Shown piece after piece: positions 9,564 to 17,267 of a stretch of DNA of 64,000 nt. The stretch's first letter is position 1. Every line of letters starts with the position of its first letter. The stretch is from Mycolicibacterium sp. P1-18 (GTDB taxonomy: Bacteria; Actinomycetota; Actinomycetes; Mycobacteriales; Mycobacteriaceae). The stretch covers positions 558,001 through 622,000 of the forward strand of contig NZ_NPKR01000001.1 in the NCBI RefSeq assembly GCF_008329535.1, written 5' to 3'. The notes below the pieces were generated by a model. The model saw only the letters and a program-made list of their open reading frames with translations. It was not told the origin of the DNA and did not search any database. The position numbers were made by a program, and so were the translations under genes.

Positions 9564-11398
9564 TAGAAGGCTCCCTCGTCGAGGTCCATGATGGCCAGGT
9601 CGACGGTGTCGACGATCTTGCGTTCGGCGGTGAGCCGGGGCAGCACGTTGGTGGCGAAGAACTTGGCGGCGGTCACCTTTCCGCGGTAGAACGCGCGGTC
9701 GCGTTCCGACGGACCGCCGTCGAGTGCCTCCAGGGCGATCTCGGCGCCGTGCAGCAGCAGCCACCCGATGAACAGGTCGCCGACGGCCAGCAGGAACGAC
9801 ACCGAGCCCAGGCCCACCCGGTAGAGGTCGCGGGAGTTCTGTTGCGAGGAGATGAGATACCCGGTCATCGTGCCGACCATCGCCTGGACGTCGGCCAGTG
9901 CCGTCGCCAGTCGCGCGCGACAGGCGGCGAGTTCCGGGCGTGCCGACTCCGCGTCGAGGAACGCCTGGATCTCGCCGGCGACGTGGGCGAGCGCGCCGCC
10001 CTGGTCGCGGGCGATCTTGCGGAAGAAGAAGTCCTGCGCCTGAATCGCCGTGGTGCCCTCGTACAGCGAGTCGATCTTCGCGTCGCGGATGTACTGCTCG
10101 ACCGGATAGTCCTGAAGGAAGCCGGAACCGCCGAAGGTCTGCAGCGATTCGGTCAGCGTCTGGTAGGCACGCTCGGACCCGACGCCCTTGACGATCGGCA
10201 GCAGCAGGTCGTTGACCCGGCCCGCCATCCCGGCGTCCGCACCGGATACCACGTTGGCCGCCGCCTCGTCCTGATGCGCTGCGGTGTACAGGTACAGCGC
10301 GCGCAATCCCTCGGCGTAGGCCTTCTGCGTCAGCAGCGCCCGGCGGACGTCGGGATGGTGCAGGATGCTGACCCGCGGAGCGGTCTTGTCGGTCATCTGG
10401 GTGAGGTCGGCACCCTGGATGCGGGTCTTGGCGTAGTCCAGGGCGTTGAGGTAGCCGGTCGAGAGCGTGCTGATCGCCTTGGTGCCGACCATCATTCGCG
10501 CGTACTCGATGATCTTGAACATTTGCGCGATGCCGTCGTGGGTGTCGCCGACCAGGTAGCCGACGGCGGGGGTGCCGTGCTGGCCGAACGTCAGCTCGCA
10601 CGTCGCGGAGACCTTGAGGCCCATCTTGTGCTCGAGGCCGGTGACGTAGACGCCGTTGCGGTCACCCGGCGCGCCGGTCTCGGGGTCGGGCAGGAACTTG
10701 GGCACCATGAACAGCGAGAGGCCCTTGGTTCCCGGTCCGGCACCCTCGGGCCGGGCCAGCACCATGTGCACGATGTTCTCGAACAGATCGTCGGAGTCGC
10801 CGCTGGTGATGAAGCGCTTCACCCCGTCGAGGTGCCAGGTCCCGTCGGGCTGTTCGACGGCCTTGGTGCGCCCGGCGCCGACGTCGGAGCCCGCGTCGGG
10901 CTCGGTGAGCACCATCGTGGCACCCCAGTTGCGCTCGACCGACATTGCCGCCCAACGCTTCTGCTGGGCGTTGCCCTCCTGGTGCAGGATGCTGGCCAGC
11001 ACCGGCCCGGCGAGGTACATGAAGGCCGCCGGTTGCGCGCCGAGCGGAAACTCGTTGATCGCCCACGCCAGCATCGACGGCGCGGGCACACCGCCCACGT
11101 CCTCGGACAGGCCGATGCGGAACCACTCCCCCTGCTGCCAGGACCGGAACGACTGCTTGAACGTCGCGGGCAGCGTGACCGCGTGGGTGTCGGGGTCGAA
11201 TGTCGGCGGGTGGCGATCGGAGTCGGCGAACGACTCGGCCAGCGGGCCCTCGGCCAGGCGCGCCGCCTCACCGAGCATGTCGCGGATCGAGTCGGCGTCC
11301 AGGTCGCCGAACTCGCCGGTGGCGAGCACCTTCTCGAGTTGCAGGACCTCGAAGAGATTGAACTCGAGGTCGCGCACGTTGCTCTTGTAGTGACCCAC
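9563..11398 (-). CDS. Acyl-CoA dehydrogenase, FadE5-like, upstream copy
   Basis: 611 residues from GTG 11398, preceded by AAAGG. A GTG at 11413 is in frame but would add residues absent from the paralogue. It carries [18 protein letters not shown] at the N-terminus, [16 protein letters not shown] near residue 170 and the catalytic Glu in [10 protein letters not shown] near residue 450. It is a full FAD-dependent acyl-CoA dehydrogenase, a tandem duplicate of the gene below it. A 98-bp tract (10842-10939) is identical to 9007-9104. Being divergent from a TetR unit, the pair is probably controlled by that repressor. Confidence 0.93.
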   Translation of the reverse strand: MGHYKSNVRDLEFNLFEVLQLEKVLATGEFGDLDADSIRDMLGEAARLAEGPLAESFADSDRHPPTFDPDTHAVTLPATFKQSFRSWQQGEWFRIGLSEDVGGVPAPSMLAWAINEFPLGAQPAAFMYLAGPVLASILHQEGNAQQKRWAAMSVERNWGATMVLTEPDAGSDVGAGRTKAVEQPDGTWHLDGVKRFITSGDSDDLFENIVHMVLARPEGAGPGTKGLSLFMVPKFLPDPETGAPGDRNGVYVTGLEHKMGLKVSATCELTFGQHGTPAVGYLVGDTHDGIAQMFKIIEYARMMVGTKAISTLSTGYLNALDYAKTRIQGADLTQMTDKTAPRVSILHHPDVRRALLTQKAYAEGLRALYLYTAAHQDEAAANVVSGADAGMAGRVNDLLLPIVKGVGSERAYQTLTESLQTFGGSGFLQDYPVEQYIRDAKIDSLYEGTTAIQAQDFFFRKIARDQGGALAHVAGEIQAFLDAESARPELAACRARLATALADVQAMVGTMTGYLISSQQNSRDLYRVGLGSVSFLLAVGDLFIGWLLLHGAEIALEALDGGPSERDRAFYRGKVTAAKFFATNVLPRLTAERKIVDTVDLAIMDLDEGAF

Positions 11399-11430
11399 TG
11401 CTGCGCCTTTCACGATCGAACTGCGCCCTG

Positions 11431-11436
11431 AGCGTA
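11431..11436 (-). promoter_or_regulatory. -10 hexamer for the fadE pair
   Basis: Reads TACGCT on the reverse strand, about 32 nt upstream of the GTG at 11398. This leaves a short leader containing the AAAGG ribosome binding site. Confidence 0.45.
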
Positions 11437-11489
11437 GTCCGATCGGGCCCGGGCGGCCAGCAAACGGTAGCCGCTGCAGATATGCGCCG

Positions 11490-11502
11490 CACCATAGTGG
11501 TG
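11490..11502. promoter_or_regulatory. Possible TetR operator
   Basis: CACCATAGTGGTG is a 13-nt hyphenated palindrome (5-bp arms) in the 188-bp divergent region between the fadE pair and the TetR unit. It lies upstream of both predicted -10 elements. The assignment rests only on position and symmetry. Confidence 0.35.
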
Positions 11503-11555
11503 GACGCCGCCCTGTGATGCGGAATACAGTTCACCCTGCTCGGCGTTGTCCCCAC

Positions 11556-11561
11556 TATGCT
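11556..11561 (+). promoter_or_regulatory. -10 hexamer TATGCT for the small ORF-TetR unit
   Basis: A TANNNT hexamer 25 nt before the ATG at 11587. It leaves a short leader with an AGGGAGG ribosome binding site (11575-11581). Confidence 0.5.
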
Positions 11562-11586
11562 TGACACCATATTCAGGGAGGCAGCC

Positions 11587-11724
11587 ATGTGGGTCGTCGA
11601 GGTCAACGTCCTGGGGCGCCGATTCAGCTACACCGTCGCCGACCGGCACCGGCCGTTGCCGGGCACCGCCCGGGTCGCGCAGTGGCGCGACCGGATGCAC
11701 CGTCAGTCGGGTGCCGCCGCCTGA
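11587..11724 (+). CDS. Small 45-residue protein coupled to TetR
   Basis: An ORF of 45 codons begins at ATG 11587 behind a strong AGGGAGG ribosome binding site. It ends at TGA 11722-11724, overlapping the TetR ATG by one base (TGATG). The product starts MWVVEVNVLGRRFSYTV and is rich in Arg and Val, with no membrane helix or known domain. Good initiation signals plus the overlap argue that it is translated, either as a real small protein or as a device coupling ribosomes into the regulator gene. I do not recognise a family. Confidence 0.6.
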   Translation: MWVVEVNVLGRRFSYTVADRHRPLPGTARVAQWRDRMHRQSGAAA

Positions 11725-12350
11725 TGCCCTCCCCCGTCGACGTTCGCCGCGCCACGCGGGGCACGACACGTGACCGCATGCTGTCCGCCGCCGCGCAGGT
11801 GTTGCGCGAGAAGGGTGCCGCCGGGGTCACGATCGACGAGGTCCTGGCCCGCAGCGGGGCACCCCGCGGGTCGGTCTACCACCACTTCCCCGGCGGCCGT
11901 AGTCAGTTGCTGACCGAGGCGCTGCAGTTCGCGGGCGACGCGATCACCGGCCTCGTCGACGACGCCGCCGCCCAGGGCTGCACCGCGCTGCTCAGCCACT
12001 TCGTCGCCTTCTGGGAGCGCACCCTCGCCGAGAGCGACTTCGCCGCCGGCTGCCCGGTGGTCGCCGCCGCGATCGGCTCGGCCGACGCCGAGCCCGCCCT
12101 GACGCCCATCGCCGGTGACATCTTCGAACGTTGGCGGGCCGCGCTGACCCGCGCGTTCGTCGCCGACGGCTTCGACGAGGCCGACGCCGGATCGTTGGCC
12201 GTCACCAGCATCGCGGCCTTGGAGGGCGCCGTCGTGCTGTGCCGCTCGACCCGAACGGCGGAGCCGCTGCACGAGGTGGCGCGGCAGGTCGAGTTCCTGA
12301 TCAAGTCACGGGAATTCGTGCACCGGTTCGGGCTGCCCTCGCACCCCTAG
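11724..12350 (+). CDS. TetR-family transcriptional repressor
   Basis: 208 residues from ATG 11724, overlapping the preceding small ORF. The N-terminal helix-turn-helix is intact (TRDRMLSAAAQVLREKGAAG, then IDEVLARSGAPRGSVYHHFP, about residues 15-55). This is typical of the LmrA/YxaF-like TetR group. The ligand-binding half contains FAAGCPVVAAA, common in that group. Divergent placement suggests control of the fadE pair and of its own gene, with an acyl-CoA or lipid as possible ligand. The stop overlaps the convergent serine-hydrolase stop by 3 nt. Confidence 0.9.
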   Translation: MPSPVDVRRATRGTTRDRMLSAAAQVLREKGAAGVTIDEVLARSGAPRGSVYHHFPGGRSQLLTEALQFAGDAITGLVDDAAAQGCTALLSHFVAFWERTLAESDFAAGCPVVAAAIGSADAEPALTPIAGDIFERWRAALTRAFVADGFDEADAGSLAVTSIAALEGAVVLCRSTRTAEPLHEVARQVEFLIKSREFVHRFGLPSHP

Positions 12351-13162
12351 GGTGCCAGCAGGATGCGGCTCAGCTGGGTCGTCGTCGCGACGCCGTCGTC
12401 GTAGCCGCCCTCACCGCCGAGGGCGTTCATGACGGCCAGCGTGTAGCGCTGGCCGGGCCCGGCGAAGCCCACCGAGTTGACCACCCAGCCGCCCTGCTCC
12501 TGCGACCATCCGTTCTTGTTGCCCGGCGCCATCGCCGGACCGGCGCCCCACACGCCCCACTGCTGGTCGGGGTCGACGCGCTGCATCTCGGCCACCACGG
12601 CGGCCGCGTCGGCGGGGCGCAGCCCGGTCAGCACGTAGGTCATCAGCCCGTCCAGGTCGTCGGCGGTGGCCTTCTGAAAGCCCCAATACGGGAACATCTC
12701 GCTGAAACCGCGCTGCGGCACCACGTTCGGCATCCCGTAGCGCGGGAAGTCGGCATTGAACGCGTTCGCCGGTCCGCCATAGCGCGACCACAGCGCGTCG
12801 GCGGCGTCGTTGTCGGAGTTGCGCAGCATGGCGACCATCAGTCGGCGGTCGGCATCGGTGAGGGCGATCGTGCCGGCTTGCTGCCTGGTCAGCAGGTCGG
12901 CGACCATCGCCAGCTTGATCGTCGACGCGGTCCAGATCGCCGTGGCGGCGTCGGCGTTGCGGTAGGTGGCTCCCGTCGCGCGGTCGCGCAGCACGAATCC
13001 GACTGTGCCAGGACGACTTTGCAGATACTGCTCGGCCGTGGCGATGCGCTGCCGGAGGTCGCAGTCCGACGTGTCGGTGTCGCAGGGCGCACCGGTCGAC
13101 GTCGGAGCGCCCGACATCAGGGCCAGCAGTGCGACGACGAGGACGATCGTGAAACGTCGCAT
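12347..13162 (-). CDS. Secreted class A beta-lactamase-like serine hydrolase
   Basis: 271 residues with a signal peptide (residues 1-25) and a GAGGAG ribosome binding site. It contains the active-site motif S80-T-I-K83, the S116-D117-N118 loop and a KNG triad (GNKNGW) replacing KTG near the C-terminus. These are the three landmarks of the penicillin-binding/class A fold. I find no clear omega-loop ExxLN motif, the general-base region of true class A enzymes, so hydrolysis of beta-lactams is not certain. A peptidoglycan-related or binding role is possible. It lies 36 nt below a BlaR/BlaI-type pair on the same strand, which supports antibiotic- or wall-responsive control. Confidence 0.82.
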   Translation of the reverse strand: MRRFTIVLVVALLALMSGAPTSTGAPCDTDTSDCDLRQRIATAEQYLQSRPGTVGFVLRDRATGATYRNADAATAIWTASTIKLAMVADLLTRQQAGTIALTDADRRLMVAMLRNSDNDAADALWSRYGGPANAFNADFPRYGMPNVVPQRGFSEMFPYWGFQKATADDLDGLMTYVLTGLRPADAAAVVAEMQRVDPDQQWGVWGAGPAMAPGNKNGWSQEQGGWVVNSVGFAGPGQRYTLAVMNALGGEGGYDDGVATTTQLSRILLAP

Positions 13163-13198
13163 CGGCTGTGGGGGCTCCTCGTCGTGGGGTCGGTCGGG

Positions 13199-14116
13199 TC
13201 AGTGGTGGCACAGCACGTTGACGACGACGGGCGCCGCGATCGTCGCCGCGATGACGGCCGAGGTCGCCACCCGGTGACACCACCGCGTCGACCGGCGCGC
13301 GGGCTCCAGCAGCCGGTGAGCGCGAACGGCCGTCGCCGTGGCCGCAACGGCAAGTCCGTTCGCCGGCGGGGGCGGCGACGCGAGCGCCAGCATGCCCGCC
13401 ACCAGCGGTCGCGCACCGTGCCGCCGAACCGCCCTGTCGTCGGCGCACATCTCCAGCAGGTCGGCGACCGCGGCCGCCCCGCGCGTGAACAGCGGCAGCT
13501 GCGCGAGCGACGCGGCCAGTGCCCGCAGCACCATCAGCAGCTGGTGATGCCGGCCGGCGAGGTGCGCGTTCTCGTGGGCGAGCACCGCGTCGAGTTGCGG
13601 CCCGTCGAGTGCCGCCACCGCCGCCGTGGTCAGGACGATCGCATGGGGCCTGCCCACCACGCAGTAGGCCGCGGGCCGGTCACCGCTCACCACGACCACG
13701 CCCTCGGCGGCCGTGGGCGTGCCGACCATCCGGGCGGCGTCGGCGTGCTCCGCGCTGCTCGTGCGCAGCCCGCGCACGGTGCGGCCGACGCCGAACGCCA
13801 CCGCCGTGGAGATCGCCAGGCCGACGAGCAGAAGCGCTGCGGCGCCAGGGGTTGCCAGCGTCGCCCGGCGTTCCGCGACGCCCAGGAGTTCCAGGCACAG
13901 CACGACGGCCGACGGCGTCGGACCGCCGCCGACGAGGGGCACGACGACGACGACCATCGCCGCGACCCAGGCCACCACGACGCCGGCCATCGCGGTCAGC
14001 CACGCGGCGACGCCCAGGCGTGGTGCCGCGCCGCGGCGCGTCAGCCGGGTCAACGCCGGCGGCGCGAGCCAGGCGACCAACGCGCCGTACAGCAGCAGGT
14101 AGACGGCTCCCGTCAC
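13199..14116 (-). CDS. M56 family metallopeptidase, BlaR1-like sensor (Rv1845c-like)
   Basis: 305 residues from GTG 14116, overlapping the BlaI-type gene by 4 nt (GTGA). The N-terminal half has about three membrane helices. The zinc motif H181-E182-N-A-H185 sits in VLAHENAHLAG, as in M56 peptidases, and a last hydrophobic helix lies at the C-terminus. Unlike staphylococcal BlaR1 it has no extracellular penicillin-binding domain. Family members cleave or inactivate the BlaI repressor in response to wall stress. Co-translation with blaI supports that. Confidence 0.88.
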   Translation of the reverse strand: MTGAVYLLLYGALVAWLAPPALTRLTRRGAAPRLGVAAWLTAMAGVVVAWVAAMVVVVVPLVGGGPTPSAVVLCLELLGVAERRATLATPGAAALLLVGLAISTAVAFGVGRTVRGLRTSSAEHADAARMVGTPTAAEGVVVVSGDRPAAYCVVGRPHAIVLTTAAVAALDGPQLDAVLAHENAHLAGRHHQLLMVLRALAASLAQLPLFTRGAAAVADLLEMCADDRAVRRHGARPLVAGMLALASPPPPANGLAVAATATAVRAHRLLEPARRSTRWCHRVATSAVIAATIAAPVVVNVLCHH

Positions 14117-14490
14117 GTCCGGCGCCTGGTCCCGCCGCCGAGCCGCAACGCGGCCTCCAGCTGCGCCGACTCCTCAGCGGTCATCTGGCCGACGAAGAAG
14201 GCGAGCACCGCCTCGGTGTCGCCGCCCGAACTGAACGCCGCGCGCATCAGGTTCGCCGACCGTTCCTCGCGCGTCATCGTGGGCCAGTACCGGTACGCCT
14301 TGCCCTCGCGATCTCGCCGCACCCAACCCTTGCGGTGCAGGTTGTGCATCGTGGAAAGCACCGTGGTGTAGGCGATCTGGCGAACCCCGGCGAGCTCGTC
14401 GAACACCTCTCGGACGGTGACGCCGCTCTCGCGGGCCCAGACGCGGTCCATCACGGTCGCCTCCAGATCGCCAAAACCCCGCTGCTGCAT
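14113..14490 (-). CDS. BlaI/MecI-family transcriptional repressor
   Basis: 125 residues from ATG 14490, which has a GGGAGG site just upstream. A GTG at 14496 is in frame but overlaps that site. The winged-helix core is plain: GDLEATVMDRVWARESGVTV, TVLSTMHNLHRKGWVRRD and GKAYRYWP are characteristic of BlaI/Rv1846c proteins, and the C-terminal third is the dimerisation region. It should repress this operon and possibly distant wall genes. I see no obvious BlaI-type dyad in the 30 nt upstream, so the operator may be elsewhere. Confidence 0.9.
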   Translation of the reverse strand: MQQRGFGDLEATVMDRVWARESGVTVREVFDELAGVRQIAYTTVLSTMHNLHRKGWVRRDREGKAYRYWPTMTREERSANLMRAAFSSGGDTEAVLAFFVGQMTAEESAQLEAALRLGGGTRRRT

Positions 14491-14520
14491 CGTCACCTCC
14501 CACGGATCGCACCGTCGAAT

Positions 14521-15060
14521 CTAGCCGCCGCCACCCCGTTCGGACACTCCCCACCGCGCACATACGAAGTCGCCGTTGCGGCCCACCTCGCGCAGCGACC
14601 ACTCGGTGCGTACCGGCAGCACCGGCACACCCGAACCCAACGAGCACGGCGCGTAGGACACGATCATCTCGTCGACGAGCCCGGCGGCGACGAATTGCGC
14701 GGCCACGTCGCCACCGCCGACCACCCACACGTCCCGTCTGCCGGCGGCTGCCACCAGCTCGGCGTGCAGGTCGGCGACGTCACCGGCGAACGTCGTGACG
14801 GGGTGCCCGTCGGCGACGATGCCGGGCCGGTGGGTGAGCACCCAACTCGGCTGGTCGTACGTCCAGGCGCCGGGCTGGTTGGCGACGATCCACTCGTAGG
14901 TGGACGCCCCCATCACCAGCGCGCCGACCCCGTCGGCGAACGCCTCGTAGCCGAAGTCGCCCCGGGCGTCGATCGTCCTGGAGGTCAGCCAGTCCAGGCT
15001 GTCCGCGTCGTCGACGACGAAGCCGTCCAGGCTCGACGCGGTGTAGTACACGGTTGCCAT
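14521..15060 (-). CDS. RibD/dihydrofolate-reductase-like domain protein
   Basis: 179 residues of the RibD C-terminal/DHFR-like fold. The start MATVYYTASSLDGFVVDD, the middle LVMGASTYEW and the WVVGGGDVAAQFVAAGLVDEM segment (about residues 113-133) are the usual marks of this family, whose members reduce small NADPH-dependent substrates. The substrate here is unknown. The ATG lies one base after the stop of the AraC-type regulator, with GGAGGAG inside the upstream gene's end, so the two are translationally coupled. Confidence 0.85.
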   Translation of the reverse strand: MATVYYTASSLDGFVVDDADSLDWLTSRTIDARGDFGYEAFADGVGALVMGASTYEWIVANQPGAWTYDQPSWVLTHRPGIVADGHPVTTFAGDVADLHAELVAAAGRRDVWVVGGGDVAAQFVAAGLVDEMIVSYAPCSLGSGVPVLPVRTEWSLREVGRNGDFVCARWGVSERGGGG

Positions 15061-15061
15061 C

Positions 15062-16027
15062 TCAACTCCTCCTCATCCAGTCCAAGGGATCACCGGTGCC
15101 GGCGAACACGCCGTGCCGCTTCAGCATCGACCGGCTCAGCTCCCGCCGGTGCGCCGAGTAGACCAGCACGTGGGCGACGATCCCGTAGAGCTGAAACGAC
15201 TCCGGCGGGTCGCACAGCGCGTCGATGACGGTGTCACCCAGCCGCCCGCGCTCGGCGTGGTCGGCCACCATCGCCGTCCAGCGGGCCGCGATCGCGGCGT
15301 GATCGTCGAGAAGGTCGGCCGCCGAACCCACCCCGGGCCGTACCGGTTGGTCAAGGCCCTCGATGCTGGCCAGCCACACCTCCTTGGTCCACACGACGGC
15401 GCCGAGCACCGCGGCGACGCTGGGTTCGGGGCCGTCCCAGTCGAGCACCACCTGTCCGGGCGAAACCTCCTGTCGCCATTGGTCTTCGGTGAGCTCCGTG
15501 GCCGCCTCGATCAACTGCGTCGTGTCGGCGACGTCGTGGGCCACCATCAGGTGGGACACGTCGGGTGCCGGGGCGTCCTCGGCGCTGCTCAGCCACAGCG
15601 ACTCCGGCGGATGGAAGTGCAGGCCGTTCGGGGCGGGCAGCCAGAACTCGACGTCCCCGGCGCGTGACGGCGGCACGCCGTAGGACCGCCGAAAGGCCCG
15701 GGAGAACACCTCCGGTGACGACCAGCCCTCCTCGGCGGCCACCACCGCCACGCCCTCGCCGCGTCGGAGTCGCCACGCGGCCCGCTCGAGCATGACCCGC
15801 CTGCGTATCGCGGCGGGCGGTTCACCGGCCAGCCGGCTCACCTGGCGGGAGAAGTGGAACTCCGAGGAATGGCTGCGCTGGGCCATGGCCGCCACCCTCG
15901 GGTGGCCGTCGTCGACGACGGCGTCGAGCAGTTCGCGCAGCCGGTCGCGTCCCGGCGGGCAGGAGCGCAGCGACTCGGGGGGTCGATCCGGCGGGGAGGG
16001 TGGCTTGGGCAGTTCGCTCACAGTCAT
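15062..16027 (-). CDS. AraC-type regulator fused to a DinB-like domain
   Basis: 321 residues from ATG 16027. The N-terminal third (about residues 20-125) is an AraC/XylS DNA-binding domain with two helix-turn-helices (AAMAQRSHSSEFHFSRQVSR; EGWSSPEVFSRAFRRSYGVP). The C-terminal half resembles DinB/mycothiol-dependent proteins, with helices containing HLMVAHDVADTTQLIEAA and VLVYSAHRRELS. In such fusions the second domain probably senses a small molecule. It precedes a RibD-like reductase gene by one nucleotide, its likely target or partner. Confidence 0.82.
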   Translation of the reverse strand: MTVSELPKPPSPPDRPPESLRSCPPGRDRLRELLDAVVDDGHPRVAAMAQRSHSSEFHFSRQVSRLAGEPPAAIRRRVMLERAAWRLRRGEGVAVVAAEEGWSSPEVFSRAFRRSYGVPPSRAGDVEFWLPAPNGLHFHPPESLWLSSAEDAPAPDVSHLMVAHDVADTTQLIEAATELTEDQWRQEVSPGQVVLDWDGPEPSVAAVLGAVVWTKEVWLASIEGLDQPVRPGVGSAADLLDDHAAIAARWTAMVADHAERGRLGDTVIDALCDPPESFQLYGIVAHVLVYSAHRRELSRSMLKRHGVFAGTGDPLDWMRRS

Positions 16028-16084
16028 CGAGTATGGCCGTGCGCCGCGGTGGGCGACATGACGATTCCTGCTCCGCTGCCGCAC

Positions 16085-16090
16085 TACACT
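16085..16090 (+). promoter_or_regulatory. -10 hexamer TACACT
   Basis: A TANNNT hexamer ending 10 nt before the ATG at 16101. The predicted transcript would have a leader of only a few bases. Confidence 0.4.
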
Positions 16091-16100
16091 CGGTGCGCAG

Positions 16101-17267
16101 ATGAGCGAATTCGATGCGTTGCGTGCCGACGACGACGACCTTGCCGCGCTGCGCACGGCGGTCCGGGCGTTTCTGACCGCCGACCGGGAGACCTTCGGGT
16201 GGATCCCGGCCGTGGATTGCTGGCTGTCCAGCTGGGACACCGACTTCAGCGTCCGGCTGGCCGACGCGGGGTTCATCGGGCTGACCATCCCTGCCGAATA
16301 CGGCGGACGCGCACCGACCGACGGAAGCGGGTACCTGCGTCGCTACGTGGTGACCGAGGAACTGCTGGCCCACGGCGCACCGGTGGGCGCGCACTGGATC
16401 GCCGACCGGCAGGTCGCCCCCGGCCTCATGGCGTACGGCACCGAGGAGCAACGGCGACGCATCCTGCCCCAGATCGCGGCCGGCCGGCTGTACTCGGCCA
16501 TCGGCATGAGCGAGCACGGCGCCGGCTCCGACTTGGCGGCCGTCCAGTCCCGGGCCACGCGCGACGACGAGGGCTGGATCCTCAACGGCACCAAGGTGTG
16601 GACCAGCGGGGCGCACCTGGCGCATCAGATCGTCGTGCTGGCCAGGACCAGCCCGCTGGATCCCGCGCATCGGCACGCCGGCTTCAGCCAGTTCGTCGTG
16701 CCCACCGATCTGCCGGGGATCACGATGAGCCCCATCGTCCTGATGAACGGTGAGCACCACTTCAACGAGGTGCAGTTCGACGACGTGCGGCTGACCGACG
16801 ACGACGTGCTCGGCGAGATCGGCGCGGGGTGGCATCAGGTCACCTCGGAGCTGGGCTTCGAACGCAGTGGCCCCGAACGCGTCCTGTCCACCGCCACGAT
16901 GCTCTTCGAGGTGATCTCGGCCGTCGGCCGCGGGGACGTCGACGACCGGACCGCGGCGGCCGTGGGCGACCTCGTCGGCCGGATGGTCTCGCTGCGCCAG
17001 ATGTCGATATCGGTGGCTCGCGCACTCACTGCCGGCGAGGACGCCAACACCCGCGCGGCGATGGTCAAGGACCTGGGCACCCGGTTCGAACAGGACTCGG
17101 TGGAACTGGCGGCCGACCTGGTCGACGGCGTGACCGGACCCGACGGCGCGCGGCTGCGTGCGCTCCTGGCCACCGCCCGGGTGCACTCGCCGCTGTTCAC
17201 GCTGCGCGGCGGCACCAACGAAGTGCTTCGCGGCATCGTGGCGAAGGGAACGAGGGCGGCGACGTGA
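16101..17267 (+). CDS. Acyl-CoA dehydrogenase, subunit 1 of a two-gene enzyme
   Basis: 388 residues from ATG 16101 with acyl-CoA dehydrogenase landmarks: GLTIPAEYGG, SAIGMSEHGAGSDLAAVQSR (about residues 133-152) and LRGGTNEVLRG at the end. Where single-subunit enzymes have the catalytic Glu (xEGT), this protein has G370, so the base must come from another position or the partner subunit. The next gene overlaps by 4 nt (GTGA) and encodes a second, shorter dehydrogenase. This pattern matches the heteromeric (alpha2-beta2) FadE enzymes of mycobacteria used on bulky or sterol-derived CoA esters. The substrate is not known. Confidence 0.88.
   Translation: MSEFDALRADDDDLAALRTAVRAFLTADRETFGWIPAVDCWLSSWDTDFSVRLADAGFIGLTIPAEYGGRAPTDGSGYLRRYVVTEELLAHGAPVGAHWIADRQVAPGLMAYGTEEQRRRILPQIAAGRLYSAIGMSEHGAGSDLAAVQSRATRDDEGWILNGTKVWTSGAHLAHQIVVLARTSPLDPAHRHAGFSQFVVPTDLPGITMSPIVLMNGEHHFNEVQFDDVRLTDDDVLGEIGAGWHQVTSELGFERSGPERVLSTATMLFEVISAVGRGDVDDRTAAAVGDLVGRMVSLRQMSISVARALTAGEDANTRAAMVKDLGTRFEQDSVELAADLVDGVTGPDGARLRALLATARVHSPLFTLRGGTNEVLRGIVAKGTRAAT

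Noticed and set aside
7728..10601. Single 957-codon dehydrogenase reading through both fadE genes
   Set aside because: Only codons after 9563 are FadE-like. The upstream part is out of frame with the true upstream fadE, which ends in TAA at 9563-9565.
11520..11537. CTGT...ACAG pattern as TetR operator
   Set aside because: Only the outer four bases pair, with several inner mismatches. CACCATAGTGGTG is the better candidate.
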